This document shows positions 1 to 10,810 of a stretch of DNA of 64,000 nucleotides, piece by piece; position 1 is the first letter of the stretch; the number at the start of each line of letters is the position of its first letter. A program made the position numbers and the translations under genes. Source of the stretch: Symbiodinium natans (Eukaryota > Sar > Dinophyceae > Suessiales > Symbiodiniaceae); the NCBI GenBank assembly GCA_905221605.1, contig CAJNDS010000029.1:126001-190000 (forward strand), in the 5' to 3' direction. The notes under the pieces were generated by a model, which had not been told where the DNA came from, ran no database searches, and saw only the letters and a list, made by a program, of their open reading frames with translations.

Positions 1-3000
1 GCTGCGCCTCAGAGCTGCTCGTTGAGGTGTACGCAAAGTCGAAACAGAGTGTTGACTTGCTGCTCTCTTCAGCGGGGGAGCGAGTCAATTCGCTCTTCCG
101 ATGCTGATTTTCTTTCGCCCGAGTGGCGACGCAATGCTCACACCAGCCAGCAAATGGCAGGTGCGTCAGGTTGTGTAGCATCACTTCCTGCTCATTGGGG
201 CGTTCTTCGCGCTTCCTCATCAGCGGCGCGACTTGCGCTTCATACTGCCTGCGCCCGAGGGCTAGGCTGTCTGCCGCTTCGCGCTCCTGAGCTGCGCGAG
301 ACAAGCGCTTCAGCATCTGCTCTTTGCTGCCACTGTTTGGTACTTCAAATTCGCGACAAAGTTGACGCAAAATCTGCACGCTGCTATTCTTGCTGTACTC
401 ATAGCCATCGTAGGTGAACACAAGAGAATCTCGTTCAACTTCACCTCGAGGTGCTTCTTCCATCTGCACATCTTCTGGGAGGAAACTTCTCTTTTCTTCT
501 TCAAGCTTCTGTCTCTTTGCCTCTTGCTCTTGTGCACTGCTTCTTCTATCTTCACGAACAGGTTCTTTGAGACGAAATCTGGTCTGACCATACCACGGCA
601 AAGCGAATGCTTCTTCAGGAGGTTCTGTGTCTTTGCTCCAATCATCTTCGTCTTCATACAAATTCGTGGCATAGACACACTCGCCAATAGTGTATCTCCA
701 GGACGTCAAATTCTCAATGTCCGTGGGCATTCCAGCTACGTTCTCAGGGTTGAACTTGTGAGTGCGCGGCGTGTTGTGGTACCGCACAAGTTCCGTACCA
801 GCCTTCTCGATGCTCCAAGTGTCGCTGGTTCTTGCTTCTTGTTCTTGGCGTTCATCTTTCTTCAAGGGGATGCCCAAGACATTCAGCGGGATAACTCGTG
901 ACGACAATGCTGTCACCACTTCAAATTCCCCGCCTGCGCTGATATCCTCAAACGGGTCCATCTTCTGCGCATACTTCTTGCACACTTCAACGGCTTTCCA
1001 TGTACCATCTTCTGTCTTGATCATCGTGCTTCTGTACGGAAAATCCTCCGTACGGTACATGTCCGTGGGATCTTTGTACTTCGACTGCGCCGGGGAGTAG
1101 TGCACAACCACAATGCTGTCTGTATCATGCCAGCCAGGTTCTTGCTTTCTTGCTGCATCAGCTATGTGGGAGTTCAGCTGAATGACGGTGCGAACGTGTT
1201 CCTGCTCCAGGTTCACATAGGCTTCGCTCTCATACCTCTTTCCTGCTTGCAAGTAAGCATAAGTAGCCAGCGAGTTCTTGTGGTAGTGAACAGGGATGTC
1301 TGACATTCCGTCTGACAACATCAAGCCATCATCCTTCTTGACAATCTCCCAGCCATTCTTGAGTAGCTTTCCGACTGCCAACAAAGGATTGACCACATTC
1401 GCAACGATGAAGCATTCTTGCATCTTGACTGCTTCTTGCTTCGAGCTGAACATAGTCAAGTTGATTGCTCTCTTTCCTTTTACAGGAATCTTTCTTCCTT
1501 GTGCGTCTCTGATGCCTGAATCGTTCTTCTTCTTCACAGGCACTCCCTCTTTGCCAAGCCACAGAGGAATGAGGCTGACATCAGCGCCACTGTCCAAGAT
1601 CACTTCTATCTTCTCATAGACAGGACTGCTCTCATAAAATGATTCTTGGACTGCACGGACACAAAGATTGCAATCTTCTTCGTGCTCACAACCATCTTTC
1701 CACCACAACATCAAAGGATCATCTTCTTCTTGGTGCTCGTGTTCTTCTTCTTCTTGCTCTGCATCGCTAAGCTGAAATTCTTCAACACGTAGCACACGAC
1801 CAAAATAGTCAATCTCAAGTTCTTCTTCTGCCTCCGTGTCGACTTCGAAAACTTCTGGATACTGTTGTGGAGGATCTCCAATGTGGATCATGGAGATTTG
1901 ACGCACGGTCTTTGCTTGGTTCCTGCTGACGCTCGTCACGTTCGTGGTGCTTGACGTGCTTGGTGCTGCAGTAGAACTGGCTGCTGTGGTACTTTGCTGG
2001 TCGTCGTTCACGTTTCGAACATCACCAAAATCTCTCTGCTTCTGTCTGCATTGGGCTTCAAAGTGACCAGGCTTTCCACAGTAATGACAACACTGAGGAC
2101 CAAAGCTTCCTTTTCCGCGTCCTTTTCCAAATCCACGACCAAATCCTTTTCCACGACCAAAACGACCGCGACCTCGACCACGACCTTTTCCTCTTCCTCG
2201 TCCTTTGGAGTTGTAGCCGTAGTCGTTGCCATACTTGCCTTTTCCTTTGGACTTTCCTTTCCTCCATTTTCCTTTGCCCTTTCCTTTGCCTTTGCTGAAC
2301 TTTCCTTTTCCTTTTCCTTTGGATCTCCAGGGCCTTTTTCTATCATCTTTGTTCACGTTGCTGACATCCATGTCTGCTTGTCCACCGTGGTCGTTGCCGG
2401 CGTTGATCAAGTCAGTTGTGGTCCAGCGCGTGTTTTGCTCATAGGACAGGAGAAACTGACGAAGACTTGAATACTTTGTATCATCTCTCAAGTTGAGCAA
2501 CATGTGTTGTCGAAGTTGACCATCTTGCTGATTGAGGATAATTGAAATCTTCAAATCATCTTGCACCACATCTCCTGATGCCTTTTCATACTGCTCGATT
2601 GCTTCTTCGAATGCAAGGATGTTCTCCATGGTGGTCTTCTTGTTTTCAAACTTGTACTTCGTGAGGCTAGTCAGCAAACGAAGACTTCTACCACGAGTGT
2701 AGGGTTCATGTTCTTCGAGCAAAATTCTCCATGCTTCTAAACCATTCTCCTCTGTAATCTGCTTGATCGTTCTCAATGGGCGACCTTTCGTGTACGAAGT
2801 GAGGATCGTGTAGAGCTTCTTGCTAACGGCTTTGTGCTCGTCACTCAAGGTGGAAAACTCAACAGCTTCACTTCTCTTTGCTTCAACGGCTTCAATTCTT
2901 GCTAACATCTCTGGGTCCAAAGCTCCAATCCAGGTTCGCATCTTGTGTCTGAATTCACTCCAGCCTTCATGCTCTTCTTTGAAACTGCTTGGGTTGAACA

Positions 3001-4735
3001 CGTCGGGGGTCTTGATCATCTTGTGCAACTCGACATCTCCCTTCTCTCTTCTCTTTTCTCTTTCTGCTTGTGCTTGTTCTCGTGCTTCTTGATGCTCACG
3101 AAAATCTCGATGCATTTGACCCATATTGTTGATCATGCTTGCTGCCTCGTGGACCGCTGTGCTCGTTCTTGTAGCCACTTGTAGCATGTTGCGAAACATT
3201 TCTCTCATCTCGCCTTCACTGGCTGCTGCTGCGTTTTGAGCTGCTGTGCTTGCTTGCTGCTGCTGGGATGCTTGCTGCTGAACTGCGCTAACCAGGTCGT
3301 TTATCTGTTGGGTGTTCGTTGCTGTCTGCTGGGCCAAAGATTGCATTGCTTGCTCCATCTGGGCGTTCATGGCTTCAGCTGCTTGCGTGTTTGTGTACAG
3401 CAACACAATGAACATGAGCGTCTTCTTCTGAACACCACATGCACGAACTTCTTGATACCTGGCTCTCCTCGAAACTCTTCTCTTCAAACACTCTTTTCTT
3501 TTGCTTTGGATGGCACACATGTTGTACAGGCTGATCCAAGTAACCAAACCAATCGGGGTGCACATCACGATCATCAACACGAAAATAATTTCTTTCTGCT
3601 TGTGAAACATGACTGAGATCTCAGGGGCGTAGCTCGACTCAAGGCTTCGAAGGAATCTTCTTGTACCTTCATACCATCTTTTCACCTCAATCTTCAAATT
3701 CGTGATGTCGAAGTTTCTTGATGCTTCAAATCCTGCGATCATGTACTTCACAATCTCGAGGTTGTAGTTTTCTTCGTTGTCTTGATCTTCATAGCGTATT
3801 GGGGCTTCTTTGGTTTGACGACGCTGCAAACTGAAGGACATGAGCTCCACATGTTCTGTCTCTTCTCTCTCTCTTCTCACATGCACATACTTGCTGCTTC
3901 CACCAAGTGCATGAGTCGCATGCTGCACCTCGGCATGCTCATCCTCCAAGGCAATAGTCTTCAGGTCATCCTGGAGGGAAATCGAATTTCTGTGCTCATC
4001 CTCCAAGGCCATAGTCTTCAGGTCATCCTGGAGGGAAATCGAATTCCTGGGCAGCGGCTTTGACATAACGAGCTCTGCTTCATCTAGCAATATCTCTGTA
4101 CTGCTTCTTGCTGCCTTTGCTTTCACATTCTTGATCATCAACAACCAACCTTCTGCTGTAACGAGCCCTGCACAAAGTAGAAGAACTGCACTGCAAAGGA
4201 CTCTCATCCAGAAACCACATCCAGTCATCTGGGTAAACCTCCTTCTCTTTACTTCTGTCTGCCCTTGAATGTAAACATAGCCATCTGGAAAGCAAACTCT
4301 ACATCCAGGTGCACGTACGACTTGCGCCTGATCCGCACTGTCCAGGCCACGGCATTCTCGATGCTTGTGCACTGCTGTTCTTGACTTTGCAATGTAAACA
4401 TCAGGCATGAACTCTTCATGGGCGACAGTCTCGATCTCTCGCTCTTCAGGTGCAATCTCTCGCAAGAACGACCACGCCATTCCTGCTAAAATGCTGCTCA
4501 TGAAAACCAGCACCGCAAACAGGAACAATTCCTGCTGCCATCTTCCTGAACTCAAAGCGTCCAGGGCACCACTGCTTGCTGCAACTGTCTGCTCTGCCAT
4601 CTGCTGAAGGTTCTGGAGGCTGTTGGCATACACTTCTCGCACAGACATGAAAACCATCATGCTCCATGGAAAAATCTTCGTCCATCCAGCTTGCTGTAGC
4701 ATCATCGCACCCTGACTCAGGTGCTCCGCTACCAT
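1..4735 (-). CDS. gag-protease polyprotein of an LTR retroelement (partial, runs off left edge)
   Basis: A single minus-strand frame is open from ATG at 4735 to the window edge (about 1578 codons). Seen in order: three hydrophobic segments (about residues 70-88, 177-194, 380-403) that look membrane-spanning; a duplicated 19-residue block (about 228-266); a Gln/Ala-rich stretch; a helical gag-like region; a Gly/Lys/Arg-rich basic region (about 785-880); a CCHC zinc knuckle C-x2-C-x4-H-x4-C at residues 883-896 (2048-2089); and an aspartic protease motif DSGAD with Asp at residue 1048 (1592-1594). The order gag, knuckle, protease is that of LTR retroelements; integrase and RT should lie left of the window. 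The start codon straddles the LTR/PBS junction. Membrane segments in a gag are unusual. Whether it is Copia or another LTR class cannot be settled without the RT. Confidence 0.82.
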   Translation of the reverse strand, partial: MVAEHLSQGAMMLQQAGWTKIFPWSMMVFMSVREVYANSLQNLQQMAEQTVAASSGALDALSSGRWQQELFLFAVLVFMSSILAGMAWSFLREIAPEEREIETVAHEEFMPDVYIAKSRTAVHKHRECRGLDSADQAQVVRAPGCRVCFPDGYVYIQGQTEVKRRRFTQMTGCGFWMRVLCSAVLLLCAGLVTAEGWLLMIKNVKAKAARSSTEILLDEAELVMSKPLPRNSISLQDDLKTMALEDEHRNSISLQDDLKTIALEDEHAEVQHATHALGGSSKYVHVRREREETEHVELMSFSLQRRQTKEAPIRYEDQDNEENYNLEIVKYMIAGFEASRNFDITNLKIEVKRWYEGTRRFLRSLESSYAPEISVMFHKQKEIIFVLMIVMCTPIGLVTWISLYNMCAIQSKRKECLKRRVSRRARYQEVRACGVQKKTLMFIVLLYTNTQAAEAMNAQMEQAMQSLAQQTATNTQQINDLVSAVQQQASQQQQASTAAQNAAAASEGEMREMFRNMLQVATRTSTAVHEAASMINNMGQMHRDFREHQEAREQAQAEREKRREKGDVELHKMIKTPDVFNPSSFKEEHEGWSEFRHKMRTWIGALDPEMLARIEAVEAKRSEAVEFSTLSDEHKAVSKKLYTILTSYTKGRPLRTIKQITEENGLEAWRILLEEHEPYTRGRSLRLLTSLTKYKFENKKTTMENILAFEEAIEQYEKASGDVVQDDLKISIILNQQDGQLRQHMLLNLRDDTKYSSLRQFLLSYEQNTRWTTTDLINAGNDHGGQADMDVSNVNKDDRKRPWRSKGKGKGKFSKGKGKGKGKWRKGKSKGKGKYGNDYGYNSKGRGRGKGRGRGRGRFGRGKGFGRGFGKGRGKGSFGPQCCHYCGKPGHFEAQCRQKQRDFGDVRNVNDDQQSTTAASSTAAPSTSSTTNVTSVSRNQAKTVRQISMIHIGDPPQQYPEVFEVDTEAEEELEIDYFGRVLRVEEFQLSDAEQEEEEHEHQEEDDPLMLWWKDGCEHEEDCNLCVRAVQESFYESSPVYEKIEVILDSGADVSLIPLWLGKEGVPVKKKNDSGIRDAQGRKIPVKGKRAINLTMFSSKQEAVKMQECFIVANVVNPLLAVGKLLKNGWEIVKKDDGLMLSDGMSDIPVHYHKNSLATYAYLQAGKRYESEAYVNLEQEHVRTVIQLNSHIADAARKQEPGWHDTDSIVVVHYSPAQSKYKDPTDMYRTEDFPYRSTMIKTEDGTWKAVEVCKKYAQKMDPFEDISAGGEFEVVTALSSRVIPLNVLGIPLKKDERQEQEARTSDTWSIEKAGTELVRYHNTPRTHKFNPENVAGMPTDIENLTSWRYTIGECVYATNLYEDEDDWSKDTEPPEEAFALPWYGQTRFRLKEPVREDRRSSAQEQEAKRQKLEEEKRSFLPEDVQMEEAPRGEVERDSLVFTYDGYEYSKNSSVQILRQLCREFEVPNSGSKEQMLKRLSRAAQEREAADSLALGRRQYEAQVAPLMRKREERPNEQEVMLHNLTHLPFAGWCEHCVATRAKENQHRKSELTRSPAEESSKSTLCFDFAYTSTSSSEAQ
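3938..4050 (-). repeat. 57-bp tandem duplication inside gag
   Basis: Two adjacent copies with period 57 bp (19 codons), starting at 3938 and 3995, differing at only a few bases. The period is a multiple of three, so the reading frame is kept and the protein gains a second acidic, Leu/Asp-rich block. Confidence 0.85.
4723..4734 (-). promoter_or_regulatory. primer binding site of the left LTR element
   Basis: On the minus strand this reads TGGTAGCGGAGC, directly abutting the LTR end (CA at 4736-4735). It would pair with a tRNA ending GCUCCGCUACCA, close to the 3' end of initiator tRNA-Met. The same 12 bases form the PBS of the second LTR element at 34801-34812. Confidence 0.75.
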
Positions 4736-5091
4736 GTTGAAAAACGTGGTAAACATCATGGCTCACTTTTCCTACCACGCTCTAAAGGCAAAACAACTTT
4801 TCTCGCTTTCGACTCTTGAGCCTAAGCCTCCGGTGTCAAACTCGTTCTGCTCAGACTCAACATGCCTTAGGGCATTTGGTGTCTTTCCTACTGCACCCAT
4901 TCACTGTACCTGGATACATGCTGTACACTTAACACTCGCTCCTTTGTTTTTCTTCCAAAAGGCAAAGGGGTCAAAGTCGTTAAAGCCATTTTTTGCACTT
5001 TTCACAAATCTCCCATATTTATCAAACGTCATGAGGAACATAAGATCACCATCAATCTCTCACTGACATCAAACATTAAAACTTCGCAACA
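4735..5091 (-). repeat. 5' LTR of the left LTR element (outer boundary tentative)
   Basis: Starts TGTTGAAAAACG next to the PBS, resembling the start of the LTR at 34813 (TGTGAAAAACG). The outer edge is a guess: CAACA at 5087-5091 would make a 5-bp inverted terminal repeat with TGTTG. The partner LTR is outside the window, so neither length nor target duplication can be checked. A degenerate spliced-leader-like word (CTTAGGCTCAAG on the minus strand) lies at 4815-4826. Confidence 0.5.
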
Positions 5092-5206
5092 CGCTCGATC
5101 TCTTCTTTTTCTCTTCATGCGAAAACGCTCCGGCAAAGCCGAGATGGGTTGAAGGAAGAAACACCACAAGCACCAGTCCCGAAAGTCCAGGCTGGCGATG
5201 CACACA

Positions 5207-6270
5207 TCACTTCCCCATCTCATATGCGGGCAGAGCCAAGCCAGTGAAGGGACAGTTCGGAGAGTCTCTGGTAGTAAGAAAGCCCTTGACTGGGAAGTCA
5301 ACACTGCCTCGGGATGGCGGGTCCGCAGCATTACTAGGACTAGGGACCCTAGTGTACCATGCGAGGCAAGGATGCTCATCGGCCTTTTCCAGTGCTAGTA
5401 GCAGCCTCCTCCATTCCTGATCTCTAGCCTTGCCCTTGATGCCGGCTGCCAAAACTCCAGCGTGATCGATGAAGAAAATTGCCCGCTGCGTGTCCAGCCA
5501 GCGCTGCCAAGTTGCCCTAGCCACAACTACGGCCAAGAGCTCCGTAGGGCCAATAAGGTGTTTCTTGCCCGTTGACGCCCACTCGTTCATGATGCTTTCA
5601 GGCACGCGACAAGAAAAGTAGCGAGTCGCCTATTTCCCCGCAGCAAAGTGATAAAGCACACCCCCAAGGGAAGCTACATGGCCGACACCGTCGTCAGATG
5701 GTTCGCAAGCCCCATCAGTGAAGACGAACCTCACCGAGCCTGGATCCCGAGTGAGTATGGTCCTTGGAATGCCCTCCGAAAGGCGCAAGCGCAGGTTAGC
5801 AAAGGCAGCCCTCGAGCTCAGAGGCGAAGTTCGGACGTCTTCCTAGCTAGTGCCCTAAGGTCAGACAGGACGAGCCTCCCCAAGCCCATCAACTGACCCT
5901 CCATGAACTGGATGCGCCCAAAGAGGGATGGCACAGCACGAGCAGGGAGAGACTCACCTGCAAGAACTTCGTCTATGGAAGCCACCACCGGCTTCGTCCG
6001 CTCAGCCTTGTTTGCCACCATGACCTTCGACATATCCTAATCAGTGAGGTCGACTGTAACGCCGAGCAAGTCGGCGCGAGGAGCGAAAGCCGACTCCTTA
6101 TCGACCGAGCAGTCAAACCCCAAAAGAGCCAAAACAGCATGCGCAGTTTTGTCGTTGTTCTCGGCGAGCGAAGTGCCTCTCCAAGTCAGCATAGGACATC
6201 GGGGGAAGCAGCCACCCCTTCTGTTCTGACTCGTCGGAAGTGATATCCCAAAGGTCCTTGGCAAGAGCAT
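5207..6270 (-). pseudogene. decayed DIRS-like reverse transcriptase/RNase H fragment
   Basis: Minus-strand coding similarity is spread over at least two frames. Frame pieces at 6270-6037 and 6033-5818 hold the tail of an RT palm/thumb (motifs DKTAHAVLALLGF and LLGVTVDL, followed by a helix-rich connection). The piece near 5730-5690 holds FVFTDGACE, the first RNase H catalytic Asp, and 5605-5207 holds the rest of RNase H (FFIDHAGV, then WYTRVPSPSNAADPPSRG). The same order and motifs occur in the intact YR-type Pol at 54053-57250, but sequence identity is low, so this is a different family. The YxDD core is missing and the 5' side is lost near 6200; frames are broken by stops at 6034-6036 and around 5815. 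A dead fragment. Confidence 0.7.
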
Positions 6271-6418
6271 TGAGGCTTGGGGTCAAAATCAAACACTCCA
6301 CTCGGGCCGAGCTGCCAACCAAGCGGAAACCCTCGCAGCTCCTTTGGGGCTGGATCCCGTTCCCCTTCGGCGAAGGGGGCTTCGAAGCCTTCAAAGCCTT
6401 CGAAGCCGAAGGGTCGAA

Positions 6419-6433
6419 GGGGGGGGGGGGGGG
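6419..6433 (+). repeat. poly(G) run of 15
   Basis: Fifteen consecutive G just upstream of the 33-bp minisatellite; likely length-variable and prone to sequencing error. Confidence 0.85.
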
Positions 6434-6445
6434 CTGAAGGTCTGA

Positions 6446-6690
6446 AGGCTTCGAAGGCTTCGAAGGTGAGGACGAAGGCTTCGAAGGCTTCGAAGGGTGA
6501 GGACGAAGGCTTCGAAGGCTTCGAAGGTGAGGACGAAGGGGGCTTCGAAGGCTTCGAAGGTGAGGACGAAGGGGGCTTCGAAGGCTTCGAAGGTGAGGAC
6601 GAAGGGGGCTTCGAAGGCTTCGAAGGTGAGAACGAAGGGGGCTTCGAAGGCTTCGAAGGTGAAGACGAAGGGGGCTTCGAAGGCTCCGTC
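6446..6690 (+). repeat. 33-bp TTCGAA minisatellite
   Basis: About seven head-to-tail copies of a roughly 33-bp unit (GGCTTCGAAGGCTTCGAAGG followed by TGAGGACGAAGGG). Early copies lack a few G. Each unit holds two TTCGAA palindromes. A multiple-of-three period makes long low-complexity ORFs on both strands; I regard those as by-products. Related words recur at about 7440-7510. Confidence 0.9.
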
Positions 6691-6699
6691 TCATCACTA

Positions 6700-7020
6700 C
6701 TCCTCTGATTTTTCGAATAAAGAAATGCGAAAAACAAAAGAAGATTCGAGGGGGTGGAATTTAGAATAAAATCCCTTCTCTCTTCTCCTCTGATTTTTCG
6801 AAAGATGAAATACACACAACCAAAAAGATTCGAGGGGGGTGGAATTTAGAACACATTCCCTTCTCTTCTTTTTCGAATAAAGAAATACAAAAAACAAAAG
6901 AAGATTCGAGGGGGGTGAATTTAGAATACATTCCCTTCTCTCTTCTCCTCTGATTGTTCACACACAACCAAAAAGATTCGAGGGGGGTGGAATTTAGAAC
7001 ACATTCTCTTCTCTCTTCTG
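6700..7020 (+). repeat. four degenerate ~80-bp tandem units (GAGGGGGTGGAATTTAGA family)
   Basis: Four units, each with CTCCTCTGATT, TTCGAATAAAGAAAT or a relic of it, then GATTCGAGGGGGTGGAATTT and AGAACACATTCCCTTCTC. Units differ by small indels. The same core occurs in inverted orientation at 46525-46815. Confidence 0.85.
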
Positions 7021-9056
7021 ACTGCGGCATCTGCTGAACCTGACAAAAAACGGTGGTCTGCTCTCAGAGACCTGAGGACCGGGCGACGCCAGACCTGGAA
7101 GGGCCTGTGCACCTGTGTTGGAACCTACGAGTGCAGTTTGGGCCAGTCGAGAATGATGCACGGCGTTCAAAAGGTATTCATTTGATCAAACTGCGGCAAA
7201 AACATGCTCCTATCTTCACATGCACCACAAAGTTCAAAGGTTTGGTAAAAAACGAATTCGCACTTGCGACATAGTGCAGATACCTCACGTCGAAGCTATT
7301 CGCACTGCACAGACGCGCAAGAAACCCAAAAAGTATGTACTTGCGGAAGAGGGAAGAGGTTGCTGTTGCTTAAGGCCATTGCAAAGACGTGGGTTGGCCT
7401 GATGAGCATCTCCAAAGGAGCCAGGATCCGAGGACCTTCACGAAGGGGGGCTTCAGTAACGAAGGGGGCTTCATCCTTCCCTTCGAAGCTTTCGACCTTC
7501 GAAGGTTGCAGACACTTTTCCAGCAGAAACAGGAGTGTTCCTGCCGGGTAAGTACTAACACAATAAGGTCTCCGCCCTGTGCTGCGACTAGCACTGTCAC
7601 AAGAGTAAGAAGCAGACCAGAAACCTAACCTAAATCCAAAATGCAACCTGCTCTTGGCTATTCCGTACTCCGTACAGTTTTATTGGCCCTGCAACTCCCT
7701 GTAACACTTCTTTGCTGCAATTCCCTCTGCTCACCAACCTTTTTGAGGTTATTAAGAAAGTGGCCTGGAGGGGGCTTGGACCGCCTAACATAGCAAAGCC
7801 TGTTTATGCTGGAGGGGTACCCTCACAAGAGAAGAAGTGATTTCTTCGAAAATTATCCAGAGCAGCTGACCTGCGCTTGCAGAAGAAACAGCTTAAGGTT
7901 CTTTGATCCGTCCTTTGCAAGTGTGGTCCGTTCCAAAAGGATTCTCCTCTTTGAAGAATGGTACAAGACTCTCTTGCCAACAAGAATGTTTTGATTCTTA
8001 AGAAAGAAGCCAACCTGGCAGAAAAGATCTCCTTGTCCCATGACCTTCCTAAGTTGTTTACTTCCCAGCTTTAACAGCTTACTTCTCTGCTTCGAGAGGC
8101 TGCAATACCCGTGCGGAGAACCAAAGAGCTTGTTAAAGAAACTTGGAACAAGACATTGAAAGTTAAGGCTGCTTTCCAACCGCTTTGGAGTTGTGCATAA
8201 AGGAAAAATAAGGTGTGCATGCCACAATCTTTGCTGAAGAAAAAATTACACTGCTTATGTAAACGTTATCTGTCTATAAGTCGATGGTCTTAGACAAAAG
8301 GCAGGCCTTTCTGCAAAGCTTCCAGCAAAAAAATTTCAATTTGAAGCCTTGCCTACAAGCAGCTTCCGATTGCTTCTTGTGCAAGAAGACAGTGCCACGC
8401 AGTCACAGAATAAGCAGAGCCGTGTGGCAATTACTGAAAAGGCCTTAAAGCCAACGACAGACAAAACTTTCTTTACTGGGTGGGCTTTTGCAAGAAAGAC
8501 AAGCACACCTTATTCAGTGCAAAGCTTAGTGTTTTGGAGGTTTTAACCAACATCTCTTCTAAAGCTGTGCCACATGATAATGTTGGGCATTAATCTTGGA
8601 ACAAAGTGCATTTAAGCTTAGAAGCATGAATGGTGCAAGACACTGCCAGTGAAATACTATAGGTGCTCGCCACATCGCGTAGCTTGCCTTATTTCCACAA
8701 AAGCAGCAGGCCAGCAAACCCACGCAACATGTGGTGCAGAAGCAAACAAACCATTGCTGCATGTCTTGCCACACATTTAATAAACCATATTATGCTGCTT
8801 TAATGAAAGAGCACCAAGAGACAAAAACCTGGAATAATTCTGCCAGCAAGAAAACGTGCCATAATAACGGCAGGCTTAAGGCGCTGGTAGAAGAAAACTG
8901 CAACTTTCTTACCAGCCACCTGCAAGACCGTTGCGCAGCGTTGCTTTGCATGACATGTGCAAAATATCAAGCTTACCTGGAGCTATAAGCCCATACAGAA
9001 GTAACCATTATAGCAGTTGACTTTCGTGAAAACCCTACGCTTTCCTTTTTTGGACT
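7021..9056. other. about 2 kb without a recognised gene
   Basis: Only short ORFs are present, none with a recognisable motif. The stretch from about 7620 is AT-richer than its neighbours. A TTCGAA-rich patch at 7440-7510 resembles the minisatellite at 6446. I see no RNA gene or terminal repeat. Confidence 0.5.
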
Positions 9057-9123
9057 GACGCCTCTTTACTACATCAGTAGCACAGTAGGCCGGTCTTGTT
9101 GGGCTCGACGTAAAGGGTGAAAC
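9057..9123 (-). repeat. short dispersed repeat, copy 1 (minus orientation)
   Basis: On the minus strand it carries GCCTACTGTGCTACTGATGT followed by AGTAAAGAGGCG, shared with plus-strand copies at 44859 and 46234. In one frame all three copies encode PTRxAYCxxDVVKRR. Either a SINE-like unit or a relic of a coding domain. Confidence 0.75.
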
Positions 9124-9484
9124 AAAGTCAGCGCACACAATCCGCCAGACACAACAAGCAACCACCAAGCAAACAAACACCAAAGAAACAAAGCGAGCAA
9201 TCGCGCTGAACTACTAGATACCCCACGGACTCAGTACTCGAGGTCGTCAATGAAGTCCCGGTTCACAAGGAAGCACAGAGCTTGTGGGGGAATCGCAAAT
9301 TGCGACATTGCCAGATTCTCAAAACCACCATCATGTAGCCACTGGTGCGACAGCGGTTATTCAAACCGAGGTCATCAGAAGAGGTTCGGATCACGTACTC
9401 GTTGTCAAGGACAGACAACCGACACTCAATGGCGAAAGGATGTTGCAAGTCAGACTCCCTAGGGGGGATGAAAGATGTGCATAT

Positions 9485-9836
9485 GCCCCATGGTGGTCAG
9501 CCAGTGGGGACTTAACAGCAAGAACAATCAAGGCAAGACCGGCCCAGGGCACTCCATGGTGGTCAGCCAGTGGAGTAGCTCCGAGTTTTGGGTGCTCCAT
9601 TCACCTTGGCGTACAAGTGCCCACCCAGAGAGGTGTCCGCGCCCGGCACAGGGGGCATATGCCCCATGGAGGTCAGCCAGTGGGGACTTAACAGCAAGAA
9701 CAATCAAAGCAGGACCGGCCCAGGGCACTCCATGGTGGTCAGCCAGTGGAGTAGCTCCGAGCACAGGGTTCTCCAGTCAACCTGGCGTACAAGTGCCCAC
9801 CCAGAGAGGTGCCCGCGCACGGCCAGAGGGGGGGCG
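9485..9836 (-). repeat. 176-bp tandem duplicate
   Basis: Two adjacent units (9485-9660 and 9661-9836), each with two TGGTCAGCCAGTGG blocks, GACCGGCCCAGGGCACTCCA and GCCCACCCAGAGAGGTG. A third partial copy lies at 10452-10555 and a diverged one near 11240-11300. Confidence 0.85.
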
Positions 9837-9930
9837 AGAGTAGCTGCAGCTACCGATTCCACGGGGAGGGTCCACAGCGAGTTACCAAACCCTTAACGCC
9901 ACCCAAACCCGCGAGGTACGTCGGCAAGGA

Positions 9931-9948
9931 GATGGGAGGGCTCACATC
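9931..9948. repeat. hairpin repeat, degenerate copy
   Basis: GATGGGAGGGCTCACATC: as the 18-mer at 10811 but with one stem mismatch. Confidence 0.6.
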
Positions 9949-10810
9949 ACATTGGTGCCGAAGTGCAAGGATCTCCATGGTATTGCTACTTTGGTCCAAT
10001 CAGAGCCTTCAGGTAACATCCACGCGGGCGGGGAGCCCACTTGCCCTGCCGCAGGCCAAGCTCAGACGAGGGTGACCCTCAAGAGTCTCAAGAGGGCCAG
10101 GTTGTTCTACAAGTGGGGAATGGCTCCCTGCCAAGTCAGCGGGTGCATAATCTCCACGTAGAAGTGTCCACAGCCAGCGCGCCGAACTGCTAGGTCACCC
10201 TGTGCACTCAGTACTCGAAATCGTCGAAGAGGCCGGGAGCACACATGTAGCACCGAGTGCGCAGGTGCGTCGCAAATTGCGACGTTGCCAGATTCACAAA
10301 ACCACCATCATGCAGCCACCGATGCGAATACATTCAGCACCAGCCAAGGCCGTTCACGAGAAGGTTCACAAGTCCTCCATCACAGGTGGGGCATAGTCGT
10401 GCCTTGGCACGGGACGTTGCAGGTGTCAACCTTCTTGATCCGAAGTATAAAGTTGCCCCATGGTGGTCAGCCAGTGGGGACTTAACGGCAAGAACAAAGG
10501 GTAGGACCAGCCCAGAGCACTCCATGGTGGTCAGCCAGTGGAGCCTCTCCGAGCACAAGGCGCAACGTTCTTTTGACTCACAAGAGTCTCGTCCGACGGC
10601 CAAAGCAGGCTTGACTGCTTCGTTCCAATCAGAGCCATCAGGTAAACCCAAGCAGGCGGGGACCCCACCTGCCCCGCAGGAAGCGGGAGAGTCCCCCAGT
10701 CGAAACTTCGCACTCAAGGCCAAGCAACTATCTCCTTGGCCGGTGAGGGTTGAGGGTTCAATAACCAGAATCAGACCCTCCATGCCCAAACCGACAGACG
10801 TCGGCGAGGA

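Noticed and set aside
6113-6815. Long low-complexity ORFs on both strands over the 33-bp repeat
   Set aside because: The repeat period is a multiple of three, so all frames stay open; no independent protein signal.
9475-9896. Plus-strand ORFs with repeated MVVSQWG
   Set aside because: They arise from the 176-bp duplication; the minus-strand peptides are the ones shared with the ORF at 21036-21677.
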